Below are positions 27,835-34,731 of a stretch of DNA of 49,929 bases, one piece after another. The stretch covers positions 1 through 49,929 of the forward strand of contig NZ_JAUYQU010000325.1 in NCBI RefSeq assembly GCF_030697065.1, read 5' to 3'. Position 1 is the first letter of the stretch. Each line of letters opens with the position of its first letter. The translations under genes were made by a program, and so were the position numbers. The stretch comes from Bradyrhizobium sp. (lineage in GTDB: Bacteria; Pseudomonadota; Alphaproteobacteria; Rhizobiales; Xanthobacteraceae). The notes under the pieces were generated by a model. It ran no database searches. It was not told the origin of the DNA and worked only from the letters and a program-made list of their open reading frames with translations.

Positions 27835-28632
27835 ATGAACATCGACCTCACCGGAAAACGCGCGCTGGTCACCGGCTCGACGCGCGGTATCGGGCTCGCC
27901 ACCGCCACCGGACTGGCGCAAATGGGCGCGGAAGTCATCGTCAACGGCCGTGAAACCGCTTCCGTCGTAGAGGCGATCGCCAGAATCGAACAGGCCGTAC
28001 CGGCCGCCAAGGCGCATGCGGCGGTGTTCGACCTAGGTCGCGCCGAGGGTTGCGCCGGGCTGGTTGCGCAATTTCCCGAGGTCGACATTCTCGTCAACAA
28101 TCTCGGCATCTACGAGCCCAAGCCCTTCTTCGATGTCGAGGACGACGACTGGACCAGAATGTTCGAAGTCAACGTCATGAGCGGGGTGCGACTGACAAGG
28201 CACTATCTGAAGCGCATGCTCGATACCAAGGACTGGGGCCGCGTCGTGTTCGTCTCCAGTGAATCCGCGATCTTCATTCCGAAGGAGATGGTGCATTACG
28301 GCTTCTCGAAAGCCGCCCAGCTCACCATCGCACGCGGCGCCGCCGAACAAACCAAGGCCACCAACATCACGGTCAATTCGGTCCTTCCCGGACCGACCTG
28401 GGTCGAAATGGCGCCGGTCCGGCTTGCCGCCCGCGCCAAGGGTCTCGGAACCACCGCCGACGAACTCGCCGCCAGAACCTTCACCGAACGCCGGCCGTCG
28501 TCGCTACTGCAGCGCTATGCCACACCGGAGGAAGTGGCGAACCTGATCTGCTACGTCTGCTCCAAGGCTTCCAGCGCAACCAATGGCGCGGCGCTCCGGG
28601 CCGACGGCGGCATCGTCACCAATCCGTTTTGA
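27835..28632 (+). CDS. Short-chain dehydrogenase/reductase
   Basis: A classical SDR, 265 residues. The cofactor motif is TGSTRGIG (about 14-20), followed by NNLG near 88-91, the catalytic S142, Y155 and K159 (YGFSK), and the PGP loop. An Arg-containing GSTRGIG and NGRE after beta-2 suggest NADP(H). AAGGGAG lies 8 bases before the ATG. It is 84 bp downstream of the SbmA-like gene and could be its own unit. Substrate unknown. Confidence 0.88.
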   Translation: MNIDLTGKRALVTGSTRGIGLATATGLAQMGAEVIVNGRETASVVEAIARIEQAVPAAKAHAAVFDLGRAEGCAGLVAQFPEVDILVNNLGIYEPKPFFDVEDDDWTRMFEVNVMSGVRLTRHYLKRMLDTKDWGRVVFVSSESAIFIPKEMVHYGFSKAAQLTIARGAAEQTKATNITVNSVLPGPTWVEMAPVRLAARAKGLGTTADELAARTFTERRPSSLLQRYATPEEVANLICYVCSKASSATNGAALRADGGIVTNPF

Positions 28633-28641
28633 GGAGTCAGG

Positions 28642-28657
28642 CCGTCGTCCCCGACGG
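28642..28657. terminator. Small hairpin between convergent SDR and bufC
   Basis: CCGTCG (28642-28647), TCCC loop, CGACGG (28652-28657). It lies between the convergent SDR and DUF2063 genes. It is short and without a T-run, so weak evidence only. Confidence 0.3.
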
Positions 28658-28683
28658 ACAGTTCCACTCAAAGCGCTCGGCTC

Positions 28684-29469
28684 TCACCGATCGCCGGAGA
28701 CTCCCGTCAGAAGTCCCGCCGTTACCCAACCGTGCAGATAGCCGGCGCCCCTTGCCGCCGCGCCCTCGGGATCGTCATACGCCGCCAGCATCGAGCAAAG
28801 CGCACCGAACGGAGTTCCGCCCGCCGCCTCATCCCACATCATGGCTTCTTCGCTGGAAAGCTCACGGAATAACGGCATCAAGTCCTGGCGCCATATCAGG
28901 AGCTTGCAGGGTTCTTTCAGTAAAACGGCATCTGGCGGAGTTTCGTCATTCCTGAGCGCCCGCCAGATCTCAGACACATTGCTCGTCGGATCGAGCCTGA
29001 AGGCGCTGGGGTGGGGTTTGAATCTGAGATCCTGCCAGACTTCCGGAGCAAAACCGGCCATCTCGGCAATGGCAAGGACCGGAGCGTCCCTGGCGTCGAA
29101 CGCATCGTTGAGAGCTTTCTCGAGCGCGGCAAGCTCGGACAAGACGGGATACTTGCTGTAAGGCGCCGTCGCTTTCAGAAACCGTGGAAGGGCTTGCGAG
29201 AACCACCGCAGGTTCGGATGCTGCGAGGGGTTTGCTGCAACATAGGCATATCCCATCGCATCAAACATCTCGTCGCCGAGATAGGTATGCAGCAGTCCGT
29301 GATCGTTGCGCAGTGCCTCGACCAAGCGCGAGCCATAGGCATGCCTGTAAACGCCAAACAGAATTTCGCGCTTTTCCCGCGAGCCGTCGAGAATTTCCGC
29401 GAGAACCGAGCCCTCGCCGGTCAATATTCCACGCTGAAATTCGCTCTGCTGCCGCGCGAAGTCGCTCAT
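28684..29469 (-). CDS. bufC: DUF2063 protein, bufferin maturation partner
   Basis: A 261-residue protein of the DUF2063 family (HvfC/BufC/GigB). The N-terminal half (QQSEFQRGILTG, ILFGVYRHAYGSRLVEALRNDHGLLHTYLGDEMF) is the family hallmark and is usually annotated as a putative DNA-binding domain. In related systems it partners the MNIO enzyme and is thought to recognise the precursor peptide. Its start overlaps the DUF692 stop by 4 bases (ATGA), so the two are translationally coupled. It is the last gene of the bufferin operon. Confidence 0.85.
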   Translation of the reverse strand: MSDFARQQSEFQRGILTGEGSVLAEILDGSREKREILFGVYRHAYGSRLVEALRNDHGLLHTYLGDEMFDAMGYAYVAANPSQHPNLRWFSQALPRFLKATAPYSKYPVLSELAALEKALNDAFDARDAPVLAIAEMAGFAPEVWQDLRFKPHPSAFRLDPTSNVSEIWRALRNDETPPDAVLLKEPCKLLIWRQDLMPLFRELSSEEAMMWDEAAGGTPFGALCSMLAAYDDPEGAAARGAGYLHGWVTAGLLTGVSGDR

Positions 29470-30371
29470 CCCGTCTTCCTGCTCGGCCGGAAAATTCTTT
29501 CGGCTATCTCGCGGGTCCGGTTGACTTCGACCATGAGTTCGTCGAGCGGCGGGATGTTGTCGTCGCGCTCGATCATGGTCGAAACGCGACCGAAGCGCTT
29601 CAACGCCGCGGTATAGAGAGTCCAGACATCATCGCTTACCGGATGATCGTGGGTATCGATGATATGGGTTCCCATATGGCTGTGGCCGGCCATGTGAAAC
29701 TGGACCACCCGGTCCCCCGGGATGCCCTCGAGAAAGGTGTGCGGATCGTAACCATGATTGAACGCGCTGACATAGACATTGTTGACGTCGAACAGCAGCC
29801 AGCACCCGGAGCGTCGGGTAAGCTCGCTCAAGAACTCCCATTCCGTCATTTCGGAGTTACTGAATTGCACGTAGGTCGAGACATTCTCGAGCACGATGGC
29901 ACGGCCTAGATAATCCTGAACCAGCTGAACACGGCTGACGACGTGATCCAGCGCCTCGCGGGTATAGGGTATCGGCAGCAGATCGTGCAGGTACTTGCCA
30001 TGGACGCCGGTCCAGCACAGGTGATCCGATATCCATTTCGGTTCGACCTGGTGGGCGAGATCACGCAGGCCCTGCAGGTACTCGAAATTGGGCGGCGCAG
30101 TCGATGCGATCGACAGCGACACACCGTGCATCACCAACGGATAGCGTTCGCGAATTCTGTCCAGCATCCGGCGCGGCCGGCCACCGGGCAGCATGTAGTT
30201 TTCGCTGATGACCTCGAACCAGTCGATCGGCGGGTTTCCGGTGATGATCTCGTCATAGTGCTGGGCGCGCAGCCCGAGGCCAAAGCCGAGAAATGCCGGC
30301 TTGCCCGCATCGATCCGATGATCCGTCGTCGAATGCGAAGGCGGTCGCGATGATTCAGCTGCAATATTCAT
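29466..30371 (-). CDS. bufB: DUF692 multinuclear non-heme iron oxidase (bufferin-modifying)
   Basis: A 301-residue DUF692/MNIO enzyme with a TIM-barrel fold. Iron-ligand candidates lie in MHGVSLS, WISDHLCWTG, VLENVSTYV, LLFDVNNVYVS, FHMAGHS and DTHDHPV. MNIOs modify Cys residues of ribosomal peptides. In bufferins they make Cys-derived heterocycles that let the peptide bind copper. The gene sits between the Cys-rich precursor gene (132 bp upstream, across a strong hairpin) and DUF2063, with which it overlaps by 4 bases. All ligand-bearing segments appear intact. Confidence 0.9.
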   Translation of the reverse strand: MNIAAESSRPPSHSTTDHRIDAGKPAFLGFGLGLRAQHYDEIITGNPPIDWFEVISENYMLPGGRPRRMLDRIRERYPLVMHGVSLSIASTAPPNFEYLQGLRDLAHQVEPKWISDHLCWTGVHGKYLHDLLPIPYTREALDHVVSRVQLVQDYLGRAIVLENVSTYVQFSNSEMTEWEFLSELTRRSGCWLLFDVNNVYVSAFNHGYDPHTFLEGIPGDRVVQFHMAGHSHMGTHIIDTHDHPVSDDVWTLYTAALKRFGRVSTMIERDDNIPPLDELMVEVNRTREIAERIFRPSRKTG

Positions 30372-30463
30372 TCTGCCTCCTGCCGGAACCGGCCGGCGTT
30401 GGACGCCGGTTGTATCGCTGTCGTGAGCCCCGCGCTCCCAACCAATGGCTCCATTTCGGCTTC

Positions 30464-30487
30464 AGGGCCCGGCCGAGGCCGGGCCCT
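30464..30487. terminator. Strong hairpin between bufA and bufB (attenuator)
   Basis: A perfect 11-bp stem, AGGGCCCGGCC (30464-30474) with a GA loop and its complement at 30477-30487. It starts 17 bases downstream of the bufA stop on the minus strand. Without a T-run it is more likely a partial terminator or an RNA-stabilising hairpin that keeps the precursor mRNA more abundant than the enzyme mRNA. Confidence 0.55.
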
Positions 30488-30503
30488 CGATCGGGATCGC
30501 AGG

Positions 30504-30761
30504 TCAGCCCGCCTTGAACGAGCCCTTTGCGGCGGCGCACTTTTCCTTGGTCATTTCCGAGAACCCCTTACCCTTGCACGCATTCTGGCCCTTGCAGGCG
30601 TTCGCGGCGCTTTTGCACGCACTCATTCCCTTGCAGGCGTTGGCGCCGACGCATTTGCCTTCGCCGGCGGCGTAGGTCGGAGTCGACACGGTGGCGCCGG
30701 CCAGGAACAAGGTGGCGGCGGCCGCAGCGATGACGGCACCGGACTTCGAGCTAAGATTCAT
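30504..30761 (-). CDS. bufA: Cys-rich bufferin precursor peptide (DUF2282-like)
   Basis: An 85-residue precursor. Residues 1-32 form a Sec-type signal peptide (Ala-rich core, cleavage near TYA). The mature part is Lys/Ala/Cys-rich with six Cys (37, 43, 49, 56, 62, 75) arranged in repeats of the ACKG/NACKG type and a final KEKC. This is the composition of bufferins (GigP-type, DUF2282 and relatives), exported RiPPs that bind copper after MNIO modification. GGAGGAATATC precedes the ATG, an excellent ribosome binding site suited to high expression. It has its own promoter element at 30958-30983 and a long leader of roughly 190 bases. Only the family, not metal choice, can be read here. Confidence 0.87.
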   Translation of the reverse strand: MNLSSKSGAVIAAAAATLFLAGATVSTPTYAAGEGKCVGANACKGMSACKSAANACKGQNACKGKGFSEMTKEKCAAAKGSFKAG

Positions 30762-30957
30762 GATATTCCTCCAGACTTGGGTTGTCGTTGAAAAGGGTCT
30801 CATGGAGCCGGGCGAACGGTCCGACCTTCAGGAACCCCCGAGCAGCATCTTCGGCAAACGACGCCCTGATCGGGCCACAGCAAGTCTTCCAAGCCACAAG
30901 CCGTGGTGACCGACCTTCCCTGTCGGCACGATCCTTCATCGGTTGCCTGTTATGGGT

Positions 30958-30983
30958 TTCGATTCCGCAATCCCGATAGTTAC
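30958..30983 (-). promoter_or_regulatory. ECF (SigF-type) promoter upstream of bufA
   Basis: On the minus strand GTAACT (30983-30978), a 16-base spacer and CGAA (30961-30958, continuing AC). The sequence is the same GTAACT-N16-CGAAAC found upstream of the thioredoxin gene at 33244-33269. It resembles the GTAACC-N16-CGAA motif that I recall for Caulobacter SigF, and the window encodes an ECF/NrsF-type pair 2.5 kb away. The promoter lies 50 bases past the doxX stop. Confidence 0.75.
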
Positions 30984-31033
30984 GCCTGGTCCACATATTT
31001 TTTCTTGCCGTGCGGCTTACAGACCGACCAGAC

Positions 31034-31501
31034 CTACCATCTTCGTTCGTCTTCCTGGCCAGTCATCCGCAACAGCAGCCGGTCGAGCGAAGCCGCGCCC
31101 GGCCCCGCGATCGCGAGCCAGAAGAAGGCGGCCATATAGGCGGCTTCCTCGAAGCCCAGCAGCGTTTCGAGAGAGTCCACATTTTCCCACTTAGCCGCCT
31201 TGATCGCGACGATCATGACTACGGTCAGCATCGATGCCGGAATCCGGGTAAAAAGTCCGAGGATCAGCATGGCGCCGCCGACGCATTCCACGGCGGAGAC
31301 GAACGGGGTGAGAATCTCCGGAAACGGGATTCCCCATTCGGAGAAATTCTGGATCATCAGGGGAAGATTGTTGAGCTTGGTCCAGCCGGTGAGCATGAAT
31401 ACGTAGCCGACCACCAGCCGCATGATCAGCGGTCCCAACCACTGAAAATGCGACGCAATTCGTGCCGGCAGAACGACAAGCAGAAATACGATCGAGTTCA
31501 T
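31034..31501 (-). CDS. DoxX-family membrane protein
   Basis: A 155-residue DoxX-type inner-membrane protein with four hydrophobic segments (about 20-40, 65-85, 87-105 and 120-138). It has the family pattern RLVVGYVFMLTGWTKL at the start and VECVGGAMLILGLFTRIPA in the middle. AGAGGAGGGGG before the ATG is a strong ribosome binding site. DoxX genes accompany bufferin/gig operons (gigT in Cupriavidus), supporting a shared role, perhaps membrane redox protection. Here it lies upstream of bufA instead of at the operon end. Confidence 0.85.
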   Translation of the reverse strand: MNSIVFLLVVLPARIASHFQWLGPLIMRLVVGYVFMLTGWTKLNNLPLMIQNFSEWGIPFPEILTPFVSAVECVGGAMLILGLFTRIPASMLTVVMIVAIKAAKWENVDSLETLLGFEEAAYMAAFFWLAIAGPGAASLDRLLLRMTGQEDERRW

Positions 31502-31548
31502 GAAATCCCCCTCCTCTGACCGGCATATCCGAGCCGTTTTTCCTTGCG

Positions 31549-32028
31549 TTATTTGTCGGCAGTCGCTCGCTCGGCGATCCTGGAGAATATGCCGTCAAGC
31601 TCTTCGCCGATGGATCTAAGGACGTCTCCACCTTCGTCCGCATAGGGCGCAAACACGGTGCTGGGCTTCTTGTAGGAAAGCGTCGCAGTGCCGTCCGGAT
31701 TTTCCGTGACGTAGATTCGGATCGGAGCCTCTATGCCGGCGGTCAGGCTGGAGCCCAGCATCCGTCGCGCGAAGTCGTTCCGGAACACGCCGAACACCTT
31801 GTTCCCCGGAATCGTGAAGCCAGCCGCCTTCGCACCGTCGGACGCGCTCGCCGACGTTACGATCCCCATTTTTTCCGATTTCACGGTTGCTTCGAGCCGC
31901 TCGACCAATGCCTGGTAGGATTGCCGTGTGTCGATGACGATCCACCCTGCCCGTGTCTTGACGGTGCCCGCGGAAGCTGCCGAAAGGGCGATGAAAAGTA
32001 CCGCAATCGAAAGCGCCAGTCGAAACAT
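31549..32028 (-). CDS. DUF302 exported protein
   Basis: A 159-residue protein with an N-terminal signal peptide (MFRLALSIAVLFIALSAASA) followed by a DUF302 domain (about 30-125), recognised by QALVERLEATVKSEKMGI and VFGVFRNDFARRML. ATG 32028 was chosen over TTG 32052 because AAAGGACAG precedes it and it starts the signal peptide cleanly. DUF302 proteins are often found with thiol- or metal-stress genes, but their biochemical role is not established. It sits between ccdA-like and doxX genes in the minus-strand run. Confidence 0.8.
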   Translation of the reverse strand: MFRLALSIAVLFIALSAASAGTVKTRAGWIVIDTRQSYQALVERLEATVKSEKMGIVTSASASDGAKAAGFTIPGNKVFGVFRNDFARRMLGSSLTAGIEAPIRIYVTENPDGTATLSYKKPSTVFAPYADEGGDVLRSIGEELDGIFSRIAERATADK

Positions 32029-32095
32029 GATCTGTCCTTTCACTTTGAGCAATGTAATCGGTCGGGTTTTCGGCCCCTGCCGCGACAGCGCATTT

Positions 32096-32827
32096 TCAGA
32101 TGCGAGTGGTCAGCGCTGCCAGCCAGTCCGGCATGGCATTCGTCAGCGAGGTTTCGACGATCTTGTCGAGGCCGGTAAGCACGAAGGCGCCGACGAAGGC
32201 GAACGCCGCGCCCATGACGGGTTTGGCGATCCGCGACGTCCTGGCCAACAGGTCCCGCCGCGCGAAGATCGCCTGCCTGGAACCATAGGCGAGCGCAAGG
32301 ATGGGCGTCGCCGCGCCGAGCCCGAACACCGCCATAACGGCGGCCGCCTTGACAACCGTGTCGCCCTGAGCCGCAAGTCCGATCGCAGCTCCGAGCGTTG
32401 GACCGGAACACGGCGACCAGATCGCTCCCAGCAAGCCGCCGAGGACGAACTGTCCCCCCAGCCCGGAAGGCTGAATCCGGTCGAGTAGCGTCTGGCCGCC
32501 GGTGGCGACCGGGGCGGCGAAAGCCGCCACTCTGCCCTGCAAGGAGGGAAACAGCAGCACCACGCCCATGGCGAGCATCAGCGCGGCAATGGCATATCTG
32601 AGCGTCGCGGGATCGAGACCGATATTGAATCCGACCGATGCGATCAAGGTGCCGAGCAGAGCGAACGATGTCGCGAGGCCTGCAGCCAGCGCGACCGGTC
32701 CCCAGGCATGTTTTTCAAGCACGCCGAACAGTACGATCGGCAGCAATGGCAGCACACATGGGGAGAGGGTCGATAACCCGCCCGCGGCGTAGCTGAGCGC
32801 CAGATTGCCCAGTTCGGGCACCCTCAC
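32096..32827 (-). CDS. CcdA/DsbD-type thiol electron-transfer membrane protein
   Basis: A 243-residue inner-membrane protein of the CcdA family with about six hydrophobic segments. The paired redox Cys are C24 in TLSPCVLPLLP and C140 in WSPCSGPTLG, each on a membrane helix with the typical Pro. It would pass reducing power from cytoplasmic thioredoxin to a periplasmic thiol protein. The GTG start overlaps the thioredoxin-like stop (GTGA), linking it tightly to that partner. It could keep periplasmic thiols, possibly bufferin cysteines, reduced. Confidence 0.87.
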   Translation of the reverse strand: MRVPELGNLALSYAAGGLSTLSPCVLPLLPIVLFGVLEKHAWGPVALAAGLATSFALLGTLIASVGFNIGLDPATLRYAIAALMLAMGVVLLFPSLQGRVAAFAAPVATGGQTLLDRIQPSGLGGQFVLGGLLGAIWSPCSGPTLGAAIGLAAQGDTVVKAAAVMAVFGLGAATPILALAYGSRQAIFARRDLLARTSRIAKPVMGAAFAFVGAFVLTGLDKIVETSLTNAMPDWLAALTTRI

Positions 32828-33204
32828 AGGCCTTTCGAGACGAGAGCCTTGATGCTGGCGGGATTGGTGTCTCCAGTCGACCTGCCAACCTCGTTGGCGC
32901 CCTTGAACACGATGAGGGTGCTCTGACTTTGGACCCGAAGGCGCTTCAGGACGTCCTTCGAGCTGTCGAAATCCACCTCATAGACGACCAGGTTCGGCGT
33001 CGATTTTTCGATTTCCTGGATGATTGGCCGTTGCACCTTGCATGTAGGGCACCAGGGCGCGGTCACATCGACGAGGATCGGTTTTCCGGCCGCTTGCGCT
33101 TGTTGAAACGCCTTCGTATCAAACGGTTGTCCGGCCTGGGCCATTAGCGACGACCCGGCAAGGATGGCGACTGCGATGAGTGTCTTCAGGGAATTCAATG
33201 ACAT
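32824..33204 (-). CDS. Periplasmic thioredoxin-like protein (CPTC active site)
   Basis: A 126-residue thioredoxin-fold protein with a signal peptide (cleavage near AQA, residue 24) and the active site W-C-P-T-C (C52, C55). The fold continues through VVYEVDFDSSKDVL and the cis-Pro region QSTLIVF; the usual cis-Pro is replaced by Ser-Thr. CCGGAGATATC lies upstream of the ATG. It is the first gene of the minus-strand operon and starts about 40 bases downstream of the -10 of a SigF-type promoter. It is the likely redox partner of the overlapping CcdA-like protein. Confidence 0.87.
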   Translation of the reverse strand: MSLNSLKTLIAVAILAGSSLMAQAGQPFDTKAFQQAQAAGKPILVDVTAPWCPTCKVQRPIIQEIEKSTPNLVVYEVDFDSSKDVLKRLRVQSQSTLIVFKGANEVGRSTGDTNPASIKALVSKGL

Positions 33205-33243
33205 GTCGATATCTCCGGGGATGCCTGTACGGTTCCAGAGAGT

Positions 33244-33269
33244 TTCGCTACGGAGCCGGCGGAAGTTAC
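33244..33269 (-). promoter_or_regulatory. ECF (SigF-type) promoter upstream of thioredoxin gene
   Basis: On the minus strand GTAACT (33269-33264), a 16-base spacer and CGAA (33247-33244, continuing AC), placed 40 bases before the thioredoxin ATG. It has the same two boxes and spacing as the element upstream of bufA. The sigma-factor gene is transcribed in the opposite direction from the same intergenic region. Confidence 0.75.
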
Positions 33270-33445
33270 GCAGCGTTGCGGAAAATTAATCGGTCGATAT
33301 TCATGCGCCGGATCCCGTGCACCTCGCGCATCTTGGTCGGCTCTTGCCGCATCTAGGGAAAATTCTGCTAGTCTGCCCCCTGACACCGGATTCCGGCCAT
33401 GGATAAACCTGATCATTTTGCCAGACCCGGAGCTGTTAGGCTGGA

Positions 33446-34009
33446 ATGAAGCGGGATTCGAATTCGCCAGCCCTTGGATCGCTCATGCAGGCCGCACAGG
33501 CCGGCGATATGCGCGCATACGAACGTCTTTTGAAGGAAATCACACCCAAATTGCGCCAGATCGTACGAAGACGACGGCAATTTTTCAGCGCTGAGGAAGT
33601 CGAGGACCTGGTTCAGGAGATACTCCTGTCAATCCACACGGTACGCGCAACCTACGATCCAAGCCGTCCATTCATGCCCTGGCTTTCTACTATCGCCCAT
33701 AACAGGCTGATCGACAGCGCGCGACGGTTCTATCGAGGTAAATCCAACGAAATTCCAATGGACGAACTCCCCGTAACCTTTGCCGATGATTGGGCGAATA
33801 TAGAGAACGAGGGATATCGCGACCCGGAAGAGTTGAAGATCGCAATAAAGGGCCTGCCCGAAGGTCAGAGGAAGGCGGTCGAAATGCTCAAATTGCGCGA
33901 AATGTCACTCAAGGAGGCCGCGGTGGCGAGCGGAACCACTATGGGAGCGCTCAAAATTTCGATTCATCGGGCGGTCCTGAACCTGCGGAAGGCTCTTAGC
34001 AAAGAGTGA
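33446..34009 (+). CDS. ECF RNA polymerase sigma factor (SigF/EcfF-like)
   Basis: A 187-residue ECF sigma factor. Region 2 (about 25-90) includes VEDLVQEILLSIHTVRATYDPSRPFMPWLSTIAHNRL with conserved DLVQE and the -10-recognition WL-TIA-NRLID segment. Region 4 (about 125-185) has LPEGQRKAVEMLKLREMSLKEAA and the recognition helix TTMGALKISIHRAV. The RPFMPWLSTIAHNRLID block is typical of sigma factors paired with DUF1109/NrsF anti-sigma factors, such as Caulobacter SigF. Its stop overlaps the anti-sigma start (TGATG). The two GTAACT-N16-CGAAAC elements nearby are its probable targets. Confidence 0.9.
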   Translation: MKRDSNSPALGSLMQAAQAGDMRAYERLLKEITPKLRQIVRRRRQFFSAEEVEDLVQEILLSIHTVRATYDPSRPFMPWLSTIAHNRLIDSARRFYRGKSNEIPMDELPVTFADDWANIENEGYRDPEELKIAIKGLPEGQRKAVEMLKLREMSLKEAAVASGTTMGALKISIHRAVLNLRKALSKE

Positions 34010-34692
34010 TGGCCATGGACACCGACAAGCTGATTGCGGGTTTGACCGAGCATGCCGATGCGGTTCGAAGGCTTCCGTCGCCCTGGGTCCGGACTGCATC
34101 ATGGTTTGCGATGGCTGTTCCATATGTCGTCGCCATCGTCATGATCATGACTCCGCGTGACGACCTTGCCGTCAAGTTTACGGATTTTCGTTTTCTCGTC
34201 GAACAAGTTGCCGCGCTTTGCACGGCGATCGGTGCCGCCGTCGCCGCCTTTCAATCGATCGTTCCCGGGTACAGCCGCCGACTTCTGTTGCTTCCGCTGG
34301 TGCCGCTATCGGTTTGGCTCGCAAGCGTCGGGGAAGGGTGTGTCGAGGCGTTGTTGCGCGGAGGTGCCCTTCAAACCTTCACCTCGGATTTCCTCTGCAT
34401 TCCCGCTATTGCATTGGTCGGAGCGCTGCCGGCAGTGGCGATGACGCTCATGCTTCGAAAGGGAGCACCCCTTTGGCCGTATACCTCGGCGGCGCTGGGA
34501 GGCCTGGCGGCAGCCGGATTGGGCAATTTCGGTCTTCGCTTCTTCCACGGTCAGGATGCAAGCTTGATGGTGCTGGTTTGGCAGGTCGGCACTGTCTTCA
34601 TGCTGACGATCCTGTGCGGACAGGCCGGCCGATTGTTCCTGGATTGGCGGCCCGCAATCGCGAGAGCGCGCCGCAATCTCGCAGCGCACTGA
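34009..34692 (+). CDS. Membrane anti-sigma factor, DUF1109/NrsF-like
   Basis: A 227-residue protein with about six membrane segments and a short cytoplasmic N-terminus (LIAGLTEHADAVRRLPSPW) that should hold the sigma factor. This layout defines the DUF1109/NrsF family. Cysteines are seen near residues 71, 111 (VGEGCVE), 130 (DFLCIP) and 209. In Caulobacter NrsF, Cys residues facing the periplasm are needed for sensing metal or oxidative stress. GTG 34006 and ATG 34015 are alternative starts. The pair is co-transcribed and divergent from the thioredoxin-bufferin genes. Confidence 0.87.
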   Translation: MAMDTDKLIAGLTEHADAVRRLPSPWVRTASWFAMAVPYVVAIVMIMTPRDDLAVKFTDFRFLVEQVAALCTAIGAAVAAFQSIVPGYSRRLLLLPLVPLSVWLASVGEGCVEALLRGGALQTFTSDFLCIPAIALVGALPAVAMTLMLRKGAPLWPYTSAALGGLAAAGLGNFGLRFFHGQDASLMVLVWQVGTVFMLTILCGQAGRLFLDWRPAIARARRNLAAH

Positions 34693-34731
34693 GTCCACGC
34701 AAGCGCATTCTGCAAGGCCCGCCGCCAAAGC

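Noticed and set aside
33270..33445. Autoregulatory SigF-type promoter for the sigma-factor gene
   Set aside because: No GTAAC box was found on the plus strand in this gap; an ordinary sigma70 promoter could not be located with confidence either.
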